From contig NC_046626.1 in assembly GCF_900324465.2 (NCBI RefSeq), positions 19,852,459 through 19,916,458 of the forward strand: a DNA stretch of 64,000 bases, given 5' to 3'. Both the position numbers and the translations under genes were made by a program. The notes beneath the pieces are model-generated. The model was not told where the DNA came from. It was given only the letters and a program-made list of their open reading frames with translations, and ran no database searches. This DNA comes from Anabas testudineus (Eukaryota > Chordata > Actinopteri > Anabantiformes > Anabantidae). Positions 41,817 through 54,400 of the stretch are shown here, piece after piece. Each line of letters begins with the position of its first letter. Within the stretch, counting starts at the first letter, position 1.

Positions 41817-41848
41817 CACACACACACACACACACACATACACACACA
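41817..41848. repeat. (CA)n microsatellite
   Basis: About 15 CA units with a single interruption (CATA). Confidence 0.9.
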
Positions 41849-44800
41849 ATTATGAAAACATAAGGAAAGAGAGATGAAGGAAGGATATACAGTAATTAAA
41901 TTTACTTTAAAGTTAGTGCATTAAAACAGAAAAAGGAAAAAAGGACAAAATAGAACAAAGGAAACAGGAAATAGAACCAGAAGTCAACTGACTCCTGACT
42001 GTTTTAAAGCTTTGACGTGTTTAACAAGTGGCTCAAGTTTTAGAGAGCATTAAACATCATTACACCAATACTTTTTTTAAAAAGGATGTGACAGTAACGT
42101 TCAGACACATCGTTATTTTACACTTAAGTGTTTTTATATATGAACCAAATCTCATGTCAATCAGCGACTGTTCAGCACCTGAACTGTAAACTGAACTGCA
42201 CTTAAAAAAATGTGTGGGAGTAGTGAAACTTCTAATTATCCACAGTTCTTACACTCATAGAACAGACACATTACACAAAATGCAAAAGAGGTTGAAGTCA
42301 GTTCAAAACCAATCAAACAGTGGGAGCAACAAGAACATCATTCCTCACTGGCGTCCCACCCACGAGCAGCCCATCTACCGAACCATAAAGTGTTGAAAAC
42401 GATGGCTAATGTCAGGAAGTGTGTTGCCCCTGCCCCACCCCTCAGAGTAAATTAGACTCAATTAAATAAACTATGTCAAAATTAGAAAATAATATCGTCA
42501 AAAAGCAAAATGAGGATGAAACGTCCCTCACAAATAATAAATCAAGCCAGAAACAACATGTTGAAAACTGGAATATAACAGAAATATGCCAATGATGTGC
42601 TAAGACACAAATTTCCAGATAAAGCGACAACACAGCTTCATTCAGCCTGAACATGCAGCCAAATCTTCCTCAGCACCAAACCTGACTGAACAAGGTGGAG
42701 AGCGTGTGCCTGCAGGCTGCAGCAGCAGCTCTCTGCAGACAAACACCCAGATGAATCTAATGTACAGGATAATGTTTGGCCCGAGGAGTGCGCTGGGAAG
42801 TGCAGCGTCCTATTTGCTGGGACGTTGAGCTCATTTTGGAGAGCACTTCATTGTCTCTGCCCTGTGGGGTCTTAGCCACAGGCTGAAATACAGTACAATC
42901 TATCTGTTTTTCATCAGGCGCAGTAATAGCTTCTCTGTTGCGTCTGCACGATGCTAAAGTGTCTCACCTACTTTGGGCGTCTTCAAACAGCAGGAGTGAA
43001 TGTTAGACGTGTTATTTTTACCATGATATTTAAATTCCATTGCATGAAGGTTGACAAGCATCTGATTCTGTAAACCTTTGACACATCAGACGACAGCTAT
43101 AAAAGTGTTTATTAGACAACATACAAATGAAAATGTTAGAAACCAAAACAGTTGGAACATTTCAAACTGTATGATTTCACTGACCTCAACATTTTTATTC
43201 ACATGTGACAGTAATGGTCACTTCAGTACTTGGTTGGTCCACTGGGAGCCATCGATGTCATAAAACACTCTCAGTACTTCATGGAGGACTGACCACCTAC
43301 TCACCAGCCCTGTGTTACAGTGTCTGCACATTTTCATTTTAGTCAGTGACAAACACAGCTCTCCTGTACACGCTTTTACCTGAGCTTTAGTCAAATCCCT
43401 CGCACTTCTCCAGCTACAAATTAGAATAATCCTCCAAAGGCAAGTCAAATAAATGAGGGAGCGTTACAGCTGCCTTCAAATCATCCCTCGTCTCCCCCTT
43501 CTACGCTCAGATTTACATACAGAACACAAGGACTGAAGGTAAGAGACAGCGGTGGATAATCATGGATGGAGCAGTGGAGCTTCAGGAGTCGTACAAGATA
43601 TGTGACTCCCACAGGCTCAACGTGATCCATAAAACATACCACCTTCAGAATAAGCAGCATAATCTTCTGCAGAAGTCAGTCACCAGAAACCTGCAAAAGA
43701 AAAGGACAGAAAAACACCAAGGGCCGGAGAGAAGAAGTGAAATGATGAAATGTGATGATACCTACGATACAATGATGCTGACGAGAAACACAGAGGAGGC
43801 AGATTTGAATCCGCGCAGATTACCAGTTGGAGAAAAGGTGATTGGCAGGGATTAAACAACTGCTATTAATTGGAAGCGGACTGGGGAAGATTATGCAAAG
43901 TGGGAATTATGATGCAAAATGGTGAATAGTTCAAATTAGAGGAGAAGGTCTGGAGTCAGATGTTTGAAATAGTTTTTATATTTTAAAGTTCTTCTTTGTT
44001 GTATCCGGCTCGTTATTGATGTTTTCACTCAGATACTGTGTCAGTGTCAGCTTGTTAAAATGATTTAAGCCCCAATAACTGATGTTTACGCTGAGTGAAT
44101 AATTAAATCCACAACTCCAAGTTTCTGTAGTGAAAACGTTCCATATAAACCATGAAACAACACCGTAGAGCCTGTTCTTATCCTGGACTATTCTACATAG
44201 ACATGATAGACATTGACAGAAAATGATGATAGATAAAAACTCTGAAAACAAAAGTAAACGACAGGGAGTCTTTGAAAGACAAAACTGTTTCCTGCCACCA
44301 TCTTTGTTTTTGTGAAGACGACATTGTGCTCACAGAGAAACAGACAAACATTCAGCTTTTCCAGAACCGAACTGGATCGTTTTTTACTCGGACCACGTAG
44401 ACGATGCAGGATTTAGCTTGTGTCGCCATGCGCTGTTTTCCTCATGCAGAGAGCTCCAAAGTACCTGAGAGGCACAAACAGGGGCTAATGAATTACATAA
44501 TACATCCGGGGCTGATAAATTAAGGACCTCTAGTGGGATGTGAGATGTGGTTACTATTACTAAAATAAACTATTAGTGCTACGCACACTTCTGTTTAATC
44601 ATTAACAAGTATTCTGTTGCATTAGTTTACTTTCTTACATTCACTGTTGTAACATTAGAATAAGGAATTTCTGACCTGTTGACCTTCTGTTGACTCTTTA
44701 CTTAAATAATAAATGATTCATTTGCCCTCTCTGTCTCGTTGTCATTAAAATCTTTGTTCTACTGAGGTTTTCAAATCAATAAGAAGCAAAACGGTGACGT

Positions 44801-45139
44801 GTGCTGGCAAAATCTTGGTTGTGTGAAGAAAATCTGAGATTATGAGGCAGCAGTCAGATTAAAAAGTGGTTTTATGCTTTTATTATTGTTGTTTTGTTCA
44901 ACAAAGCTTTTGTAGATTAAGGAATATATCATATAACATAAAAAAAAAACACACAAACAGTACTTAATAACAAGATGATGGTTAAAAAATACAAAACGAT
45001 AAAAACAAGATCATCAAAAAGTAGAAAAACATAAGTATTTAGTAAGTTCTACGGTTTAACGGCTCATAAGCTGCTTGTGCAGGTTGGTAAATGTTTTACT
45101 GTCGACCAGCTGATGCCACGAAACTCGGAGCTCGTCCTC

Positions 45140-45308
45140 TCCCCATGATGTCACTGCCTAAACAGCCGCCTGCCTCCTAAAGCCGGCAGCAGGGGGGAGA
45201 AGTCAGACGCTGAACGGGTCTGAGCTGCAGAGCTGCACTCAGACAAACAGAGGAGAAGAGGCAGCAGAGGACAAACTGCAGAAAACAGGAAAGATACTAA
45301 TCTGCTGA
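45140..45308 (+). promoter_or_regulatory. ADARB2: ADARB2 5' UTR / promoter-proximal region
   Basis: A purine- and CAG-rich leader upstream of the start codon with locally higher GC than the surrounding sequence. No TATA box was seen. The transcription start is not identifiable. Confidence 0.3.
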
Positions 45309-45402
45309 ATGGCACCGGTGCGTGGGACCTGCAGCAGAAACATGGAGAATGATGTGAGAGGAAAGTCCAAGAGGAAGAGGAGGAGGAGGAGTAAAGGCAA
45401 AG
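45309..45402 (+). CDS. ADARB2: ADARB2 exon 1: start codon and Arg-rich R domain
   Basis: It encodes 31 residues plus one base. KSKRKRRRRSKGK at 19-31 corresponds to the R domain of mammalian ADAR3 (KSKRRRRRRSKRK), which binds single-stranded RNA and serves as a nuclear import signal. An in-frame TGA directly precedes the first ATG (45306-45308), fixing the 5' limit. The second ATG, at 45342, has the better context (ACATGG with A at -3), so translation may start there instead and lose 11 residues. The donor is GGCAAAG|gtgagt. Confidence 0.88.
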
Positions 45403-48400
45403 GTGAGTGCAGCAGCTTGTTGAACTTCATGTGGTAAAAGCAGGAGGGATTGTGACTGTGACACTGATTTAATAATAATATTCACATTCATGTGGGAGAT
45501 TTACTGTTTTACAGCCTCGTGTGGCGTCTTTAAAATGATCCTAAATTCTGTAATTTACCTGCAGCATTTTCATATTTATTGAGTTATTACCGTACATTAC
45601 ATCATCAAAGTGTCTGTGTGTCACGTTTGAATTTGTGTTTTCTCGTTACGCCACTTTCTCACATCCTGAAGGATTTTATAATTATTTTATTACAATAAAT
45701 AGATTTGCTCTAAAGTTGTAGGAGATTCTTGTTTCTCTTTTGCTCTTGAGGCTGAACGCTCGCTGGCTCCAGCACAGGTCTGTTACAGAGTTAAAACTCT
45801 CACCTGAATAAAACCACTGGACGCTGCAGATTCACTCCTTCTCCAGCACTGACCTTCGCTCCCAGGTCTTTAGATTGCAAATGCTGATTTTGGAACATGT
45901 GGTCAAATTGTCTAATCTCAGTCAGTGCAAAACACAATCAATTTATTTATATTCAGCTCACAGATGCATGGCATAAAAGGTGGATTGGAGTAGACGTGAC
46001 CAATCCATGTTACATTAATTTAATGCCAAGTATTGTTATTGATAACAGAAATAATAAAGTCAAGCTGCAGATTTGCACAGCATAGTCCACACTATCATCC
46101 AAACTAAATGCTCAGTTTCTACTAAAAGAGGGGCCAAGGGGTCATCAACAGGGTCATGGGTGGTGAAGGTTCACCTAAACATATGGTGACTAAAAGGGGA
46201 CTGAAAAGGATACTGAGGCACAACTAAAGATAACAAAGAGCTCAACTTATAAATAGATAAATAGACGTGCAGCTCCTCCAGGGAGTTTTACACCATGTTA
46301 AAAATGACGTCTGTCTTTTGTAACATCCGTTAAAAATGTACGTTTCCAGCAGCCATTTTGACTCCAGACATCAAAAAGGGGACTCTGAACAACAAATGGT
46401 GACTTTTGTTGTGACAGTGTTGGGGACAAATGACCGATATGGGTGTTAAAGATGGAGCACAACACAACACAGGTAGAGCAAAGTCTCAACTGGTAGAACT
46501 AAAATCTGAATTAAAGTTCAATGGACACTGGTTTAATTCATCGTTCAGTTTCATTTAACACTATTAACAATCTACTGATGTTAAATTTGTTATATCCTGT
46601 TTGTGGATAAATAAAATGTCTCATCGTGAGGAACACTCGTAATCATAATTACAGTCGTCTGGGCAACAGGTCGGCCTTTTCAAGATTAAACTGGCATTGT
46701 TCTCCACTTGCTAATCCTCAGTAAATGCTGCAGATTACTCCATGATGGCTTTTGTATTAACTCCAATGGTTATTCAAAGTGCGCTAATCCTGCTCCACTT
46801 TCATTAATGACCTGTGGCCTTTTTTTGCACATGAAAGCGCGTCCTCATTGGAAAACAAATGCTTCTAGAAAATCATTACTAAATGGAGCTCCTCCAATCC
46901 CACCATTTAAAGGCCAGAATGCATTTAACTAATACTTCCACTGTGTCCAACAATGAGCTGCACTTCAATGCCAGCTGTCATTTCAGAAACAGAAGGCGAC
47001 AGCTTCTTCTCACATGTTTACAACAGAGCTCTGTGAACGCACGGCAGAAGGGAAAGTGTACTCCTTCATCTTCAAACAGAAATTTAATCTTTTCACATCA
47101 TGTTTACTTGAAAAAAATCACACGAGTAAAAGAAGCAAAACAGAAGTGGGTCAGCTACACTTTCAAGAAAAGAGATGCTCCATTAATTGTGCAGAAAACA
47201 AGCAGAAACACGAGAGGTGAACATAATTATCATTTGATGAAAGATATGTGTAGATATGTGAGCGTTTATAAGTGATAATTGGTTTTTGCTTTATTTAATT
47301 CCCCATGCTAATGCAACCCGTACAGTAGTGTTGTGATTTGCCTTTGCTCACTGGGTACTGTACAGTATATCTGCATGCAACATGTGACATGCATGAATAG
47401 AGATAATTGGCACCGTAGGAGAGAAAAAGAGATAAAAGTCTCAAAACATAAGCAGCCTGAGCATTTCAAAGACTGTATTTCAGTCTACTATCAAACTGAA
47501 ATGCTGCTGATATTGTAAACATGTTGGTTTGCTGCCTCTGGTCGAACTAGAAAACAGTTAATTTATATCATTTCAGCTCCTTTGTTACCAAAAACTGAAA
47601 TTCTGTTACCACGTTAGGGATTAGTCTGTTAATTATATGATGAAATTATTATGTTAATAGGGATTTCTCTCTGTGTACTGATGACAGGATGAAGCTGTGG
47701 GCTTTTCAGTAAAAATAAATTCCCGTTTGGCTATAAAAATCCCCTTTTGCTGACTTTTCAGTCAAATTAACAAACTGTCATTTGTTGGCTGTAAAATCTA
47801 GTCAGAGAAATGATTTGATTGTCCTGCTTTCAACGAGGATTATGATGATCCAACATGGAACAAACAGCTGCTGTCTGTGATGAGCCTGTCAGAGGTTTTC
47901 TGATGACACATCATGCATTTGGACATGTTTGTATATTGGATGCATTTTGGATAAGTGAGCTCCATCGTGCAGTCAAACTTAGTGGGGCATGTCAGTGTGC
48001 AATTTCACTGATGGATTCTGCAATCTCCGCACTTCTCTGGGGCTCTGTCTTCATGAAAACATTAGCAATATGGTCTGTGTGCCCATTTAACTTAATTGCA
48101 GCGATGCTCAGCGGGTAAAGTGTGGTACTAACTCTGCAAGGGTTAGGGGTCCCATTTCTTCTGCAGCGCAGTGTGAAGGGACCTGACGGGGTTTCAGTTT
48201 TGATCTCCACTGGGGCTGAATAAGCTATAAAAAGTTTACGTTAAAGCTGAAATCTTTCAAATACCAGCCTGTTTTTCCCTCTGAGCATTATAATCTAAAA
48301 TATACATCACTGGTGCAACACGGATACATTGGAAATACATTACCATGGATTCAGCAAGTCAACCTCTGAGCTAAGAGTGAATGTGTGTTTTCCTCAATTA

Positions 48401-51400
48401 GTATTTAGAAATATTTTAACAACATTAAACAAGCTGAATTAGCTATTAGATATTTTGGGATGCAGAGACAGCTATGACTACTTACTTTGACAAGTTCTGG
48501 AGTTATGAGGTGCCTCTTTTTTTGCTGTGATTTATAAGCAAATTTATGGATGTTTATTTGTGCATTAGACATGATGATGATGATGTTATTCTCAAGTGTG
48601 AATTGTGCTTAATCTAAACCCTGGTGGGTCCTGTTACTGTGTTCACGCCACATCATGCATCAAACTGCTTCTTATCAACTGAACAATGAAGCTCAGCTGC
48701 CTGCTCACTTTAGCTTGACCATTACTTCTTACGTACTTGTATCTAAAACTCTTTTTGTTTGGACTTTTCTCAACTTGGTCATACACCCATTTTCTAAAGA
48801 TAAAGATTTGACAGAAAGTGTGTTTATCTATTTGGATGTTAAACGTCTTTTTTATGTCTGAGTCTGAGAAAATTGCAGTAAATTGTATTTAATGGTCCTC
48901 TCATTATATTTGTTTTGGCCTGAGCTATCACAGCAAGAGCTCCAACTATTGGACACGTCCACGTCCATCCTTACACACACATTGTCTCCAGACGAACCTT
49001 TATTGCATTGTCTGCCACGATGCATATTATATTATAAATAATATAATATTTCAGCCTGAAACAGAAATTTCCTGTTAAAACACACTAAATTACAACATAA
49101 TTTATAACATTTTAAAAAGTATTTTATCAAGATACTTTAATGTCGGACATTTACCTTTAATAATTTACTGGTTTTCCAGTAATTGACTTCCAGTAATATC
49201 TGGTACATTTGGTTGGTAACAGACGAAATCCAAAGCTCATATAGTTTTATCCAGAATTCTGATGCTTGATCAAGACTTTAAAAACAGTGATTTACAGGCC
49301 ACAGCTAGAGACAAATGAAGCCTAATCCTTCAAACTGATAAAGTGACAGTAAAGCAGCAGGCGAAGGCAGTAATAGTTGAAACAAGACCATTGCCAGCTG
49401 TCAACAGCCTGCCATAGATTGTTGCTGTCATTGTTATTATCTCTCATTGCACTTTCATAGCACATTACCATATGTTTTAGGCAATAATTTCATCACTCAT
49501 TTCCAAATAATGATCATCAGCCTGTTGATTTGAAAGCAGACGTTTAGCTGCGGCTGTCTTTGTTGCTTGATGAGCTGATGCACTGAGCTAAATTTAGAAT
49601 TAGACTGAGAAAGACGTAGTCAGGCGTAGTTGTAGTCACATTTTGCTCAGATACTCTTCATACAGAAAAAATACAACAGTAAAAGTGGAAAACCATTGTA
49701 TTAAGATGTTATAGCTTTACTGAAGCTGTTGGAGTTTTGAATGTTTTCTCAGACAAACTTGTGCTGTGCCTGAAGCATCTGAAGAGATCCTGCCTCTTGC
49801 TTGTTGTCTAGACTCTTGTTAAGGTCTTATTAAGGTTAAGCTGTTGACATGGACCTCTGATTTCCTGCAGCCGAGTCTCCTTGTTGCCACAAATAAGCAA
49901 ATTAATTAACAGACGTGTATTCCTGCAAGCCTGAGGTGCCCCATCAGCAGCTGAAACCTAACTATGACTGAGAAAGATTTTGACTGATGCAGAGAAAGAA
50001 ACGGGGCTGCAGTGTTACTAATCTCAGCCTTGGAGGTCCAATGGAGCTAATGAATACTCTCATCAGTTAATCTGATAGTTAATAGTTTTATTTCTTTAGA
50101 TGTTAAATGACAATGGTGAAAAACACATACAATACAAGGTGTCATCTTCTGAACACTCAGCACCCAAAAACATTTTACTCAAAATCATATGTTGGACAGT
50201 TGTCAAATCCCACATACAAGTGTTTATAGATTGTAAAACAATTATTGAACCAGTGGGTAATCTTGTGTTAATCTTCTGTTGCTCTATTAGTTGTATCATC
50301 ACTGGAGCTCCACAGTCATCATCAGTGAGCGTAAAGGTGGGAAAATAACTAAATTAGAACAAAATAAGTGAATACATAGAACAATTGAAAAGATCTGTAG
50401 AATATCTCAAAACCTGGACATGTGGATATGAAGCCAAGGAACTGAAGATAGCTTTCTGGTTTGAAAGTAGAGCCATTAAAGCTGCATTAGTTACTTGTTC
50501 ATGGCCTGTAGGGGGCAGCAGAACAAGACATAACACAATATTATATCAGCAAAGAATGAGGTTTATCGCTGTGAGCAGGGTTTGAACCTGCGCGGGGAGA
50601 CCCCATTGGATTTCAAGTCCAACGCCTTAACCACTCGGCCATCACAGCTGGTTACATGAACTGTAGTGAGTTATAAGACGAGACCTGAACAATAAGAGAA
50701 ACAACCCATTTAAATTTTCTTCCATCAAGAGTCGACTAAAAAACTGCAGCTGTCGTTGAAAGGTATCTGCCTTGATTTGCTCTCAGTCCTCAGATCTTCA
50801 TTTATTCCCACTTAGAGCTCAACACATCTCTCTCACAACTGAATCACTACAAAGATTATGCCATATGAGAATCAGCCACATTAAAGTACAGGCAGCATAG
50901 GATTAATAATTGTTTTTATTAACATCTAGACCTACAGTACAAACACAAATCTATGCCAAGTGTGTTTTCCAAAATAAAATAAGAAGAAACACTGATGAGA
51001 AAAGGGAGAATGAAAGATAAAAAATAAACCAGCAAAGAGTATCATCATACGGACGAGTTCTGAGTGAACTGAGATACTTCAAATTACACTGCCTGTCCAA
51101 AAACACACTCTAATACTAATATTTGGTTGGACCGTCTTTAGCTTTGATTACAGCACATATTCACAGTGGCATCATTTCCATAATCTTCTGCAAAGTCACA
51201 ACATTTATTCAAATCCAGAGTTGCATTAATTTTTCACCTGCACAAAGTCTCCTCCAGCACATCCTAAAGATTCTCAATGGGATGCTGATTCAAACCTCGC
51301 TCACAGTGATCACTAAGAAATACATACATGCCCGTTTGCTCAGTGTCACACAACAGGTATTAAAGTACGGAGACACTTCCGTTGTGTCTAAGCTTCATCA

Positions 51401-54400
51401 AAGAGTTTTAAGCTTTAAGCACAACAATCGCTGTGAGCAGGGTTTGAACCTGCGCGGGGAGTCCCCATTGGATTTCGAGTCCAACGCCTTAACCACTCGG
51501 CCATCACAGCTTGCAAGAAGAAGCTCATACTTCTTGTCGAAACCCTGAACCAACTAGTTACAGCAACAATTTTACCCCCTGCAAGACTGTTGCCTAAAGA
51601 GCTAGTTTTTGATGCACATGTTCTTGCTGTTTAATTTGCACAGGAACTGTTGTGGTTTGCTTAGTGAATCAGAAACGTATCGTTGGCAGCTTCGTCTAAG
51701 CTGTGATTTGTATGATGACTTATAAAAGAATCGTTCAAATCACATATAATGTTTGTGATCAGTTGTCAATCTGTGATGATTATAGTGCTTGTAACTTGTA
51801 TAGTACAGATGTGGAACTATACTAGAACACAACATACATGCATTTGTTGGAAATGCAAAATAATTCATTTTTATTTTACATTCAGACGACCTCAAATTAT
51901 TCAAAATATTCCTATTTCAACAAAATTACAAGCAACATAAAGATATAAAAAACATAAATCATATGATTATTTGTTTTCTACATTAATATCGTCTCAGTGA
52001 AAGCAACCGAATAATGGCTCGCTTTACCACTGAAAGACTACAAGAAGAAACTGCACTCTCTGACATTCTGATGGGAGATTTTACTGCCTCTTTTACCCCT
52101 GGTGACTGGTGATTCTGGAGGGCACTGCAATGCAAACTAAAAGTCATTATAATAATGAAGAGTGCAGCCTAAACTATTCTGCATTAACCTTGCACCTTGC
52201 AGTGATATTAGGCGTGTGATGCCATTAAGTTGTGGGTTGATATGAGCGAGAGCAGTGAGATGGGATGTGAATGTAATGATGTGAGTCAGGAGCTTCTGAG
52301 GGCAGTGGCAGGTGGTGGTTGGAGGTGCTCTAATGGCCTGTATCATCACAAATAATGGGGAAGTTTATTTTAGAATGAAAAAAGATAATAATTGTGTTTG
52401 TCTTTGCATTACATCGACTAAACCGTCAAATCTCTTCATACATTCTGTCATTTTCACTTTGTCGTTCGTCTCTCATTTGACTGCTGGTCTCTGGCAGACA
52501 CACAAACCTGCTCTCCCACTCAAGTAGCACTTCATTACCTCACGCTCATTTGCGAATTGCAGTATTAGACTTTGCACTTGATTTAAGGAGACGTTAACCA
52601 GGTCGTAACGTGACAGATTGTTTGCTTAATCTACCTGTAATCTCTATCACAGCTAAGTTTGTAAAATACGTTTGTGCAGCAATTTGAATTCACAGTTTCG
52701 TTGTCGACATATTACTGCACTCACATGCAGCAACACATGACCTAATGACGCACGTCACAGTCTGGAGGGCTGCCGTCCACATGTGATCTGACTTATGAAT
52801 CTGTAGAGGTTAAATACCTGGGAGTCTCAGCTCACCTCTCATTTGAAAGCTTCTTCAGCTCTAACTCTGTTTGAACTGTGTTGTTTACATATTTGCAACT
52901 GACTTCAGCAACTCCACAAAGATTAAATCCTGCTGAGTCACCACTTTGAATCACAGGGAAAATGTGTTTAGGACGAGAAGTAAGTAAGTCGTGGTGACAC
53001 TGAGGAGCGGCTTTCAGAAAACCACGACCTGGATGACTGACAATCACCACAAATGTAAAAATACATGATTTGCAAACAGTGCACTGAATGAGCAGTCTGA
53101 ATTATTATATTAGCATGTGGACTGAATAAGAAAACGCTTGGTAAACGACTGGATTTATATTATCGACTAACAAAGAAAAATCCAAAGAATGTCACAGTAT
53201 GCTATTTCAATTAGATCCAGTTAAATTAAAAACATAGGTTCCATCAAACAGAAGATTAATAATAAGCTTGAAATTTACTGTCAGTGCAAGTTTGTTTGCA
53301 AATGTATTGTTTTTATTCAACCAACACTTCCTACTTTACTCTTTTATCCTTTATAGTAAAACCAATAATAGCGTGAATTTACTAATATTAATTAGTATTT
53401 CTTATTACAGTCATTTAGAGCTGAGAGACTCATTAATTCACAGAATAGGGACAAAAACAGGTGCAAAGAAATGAGAACAAGAAACTTGCATCGCTTCGTG
53501 TTCCACCATGACTCTGTTTATCAAACCTTAGAAGTGAAGTTTCTCCATTCAGCCACTGTTAATGAACCTTATTTAATAGAATAATGAAATTAGGCATGGC
53601 AGGGGGGAAGCGAAAGGCACCCGCTCGCTGTCCAGTGTGTGTGTGCGGTCTGACAGCTGTGGATAATCTCATTTGCTGAGTGTAATTAATGGCAAGCGGG
53701 TTTCATTTACTTATAATGTGGGCTGTCTTTTCTCAAGGGCAAAGAAATATGAAAACTTTTTAAAATAATTTCTTTGCCTGTAATACTGCTATTTGTGATG
53801 ATTGGTTTATTATTGTTATTATTTTTTATATCAAAGAACTAGAGGCTACTTAGACCAGCTGTATGTACCAGCAGGTGTCAGTAGTCCGTATTCATCATTG
53901 AAGAAGGAAGATCTGAAAAGAATGCATACATACAAACTGTAACGAAAGCAGTCTTACTGTTTTCTCACCACAGAATATGTCTCATAAAAAGATGCACATG
54001 CCTCTGGCGTCCATTTCTCTTTTTATGCAGTGATTTGCTAAACTGAACAGCCAATTGCAGTGCCCTCTCTCAATGACGAGTTCATGGTTGATTCAACATG
54101 CTGAATAGACTGAAAAGCCACCAACGGAGACCAACTAGTACCAATGGTGCAGAACTCGCTGCAGTTAGTCTGTGTCGTGGTAGTGAAGCCGCACATCAAG
54201 CTACAGTACTTTAACAGTCTTTGTGTAATTACTGTCTTTCTAGCTTTATGTAAAAACACATATTTATCTGTATCTGATAGCTGAGTGGTGTTGGACTTAA
54301 AATCCAGTGGTGTGTGTTCAACCCATACTCTTGGCTCTACCATTTACATGTTCTGACTGGCTGTATGTAGTATTGTCTTTGCTTTAGGAATTACTGTGTG

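Larger units (their letters stand above)
39731..45140. other. Intergenic DNA between the divergent TRIM and ADARB2 genes
   Basis: Apart from the Tc1 remnant (41000-41477) and a CA microsatellite, nothing was recognised. A 97-codon frame at 43562-43855 (+) is Lys/Arg/Gln-rich, has no homology I know and no conserved context, and is left unannotated. A TATA-like ATATATATAAAA at about 40545 has no obvious gene behind it. Confidence 0.45.
45403..50566 (+). other. ADARB2 intron 1, left part
   Basis: No coding sequence. A SINE-like tRNA head at about 48100-48180 is noted separately. The segments 46.63-47.28 kb and 49.38-49.96 kb have mixed composition with several TAAT/ATTA homeodomain-type cores and look more like conserved enhancer DNA than decayed repeat. 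That is an impression only. Confidence 0.4.

Noticed and set aside
43073-43260. Possible Tc1-like subterminal sequence (TACTTGGTTGGTCC)
   Set aside because: Only a short phrase resembles the family end. No terminal repeat or transposase stretch could be found next to it.
43562-43855. A 97-codon plus-strand frame between TRIM and ADARB2
   Set aside because: No homology was recognised and there is no supporting exon structure. The basic composition follows from local A/G richness.
46883-47275. A 130-codon plus-strand frame in ADARB2 intron 1
   Set aside because: It overlaps another long frame in a different register, has no domain, and lies in sequence better read as possible regulatory DNA.
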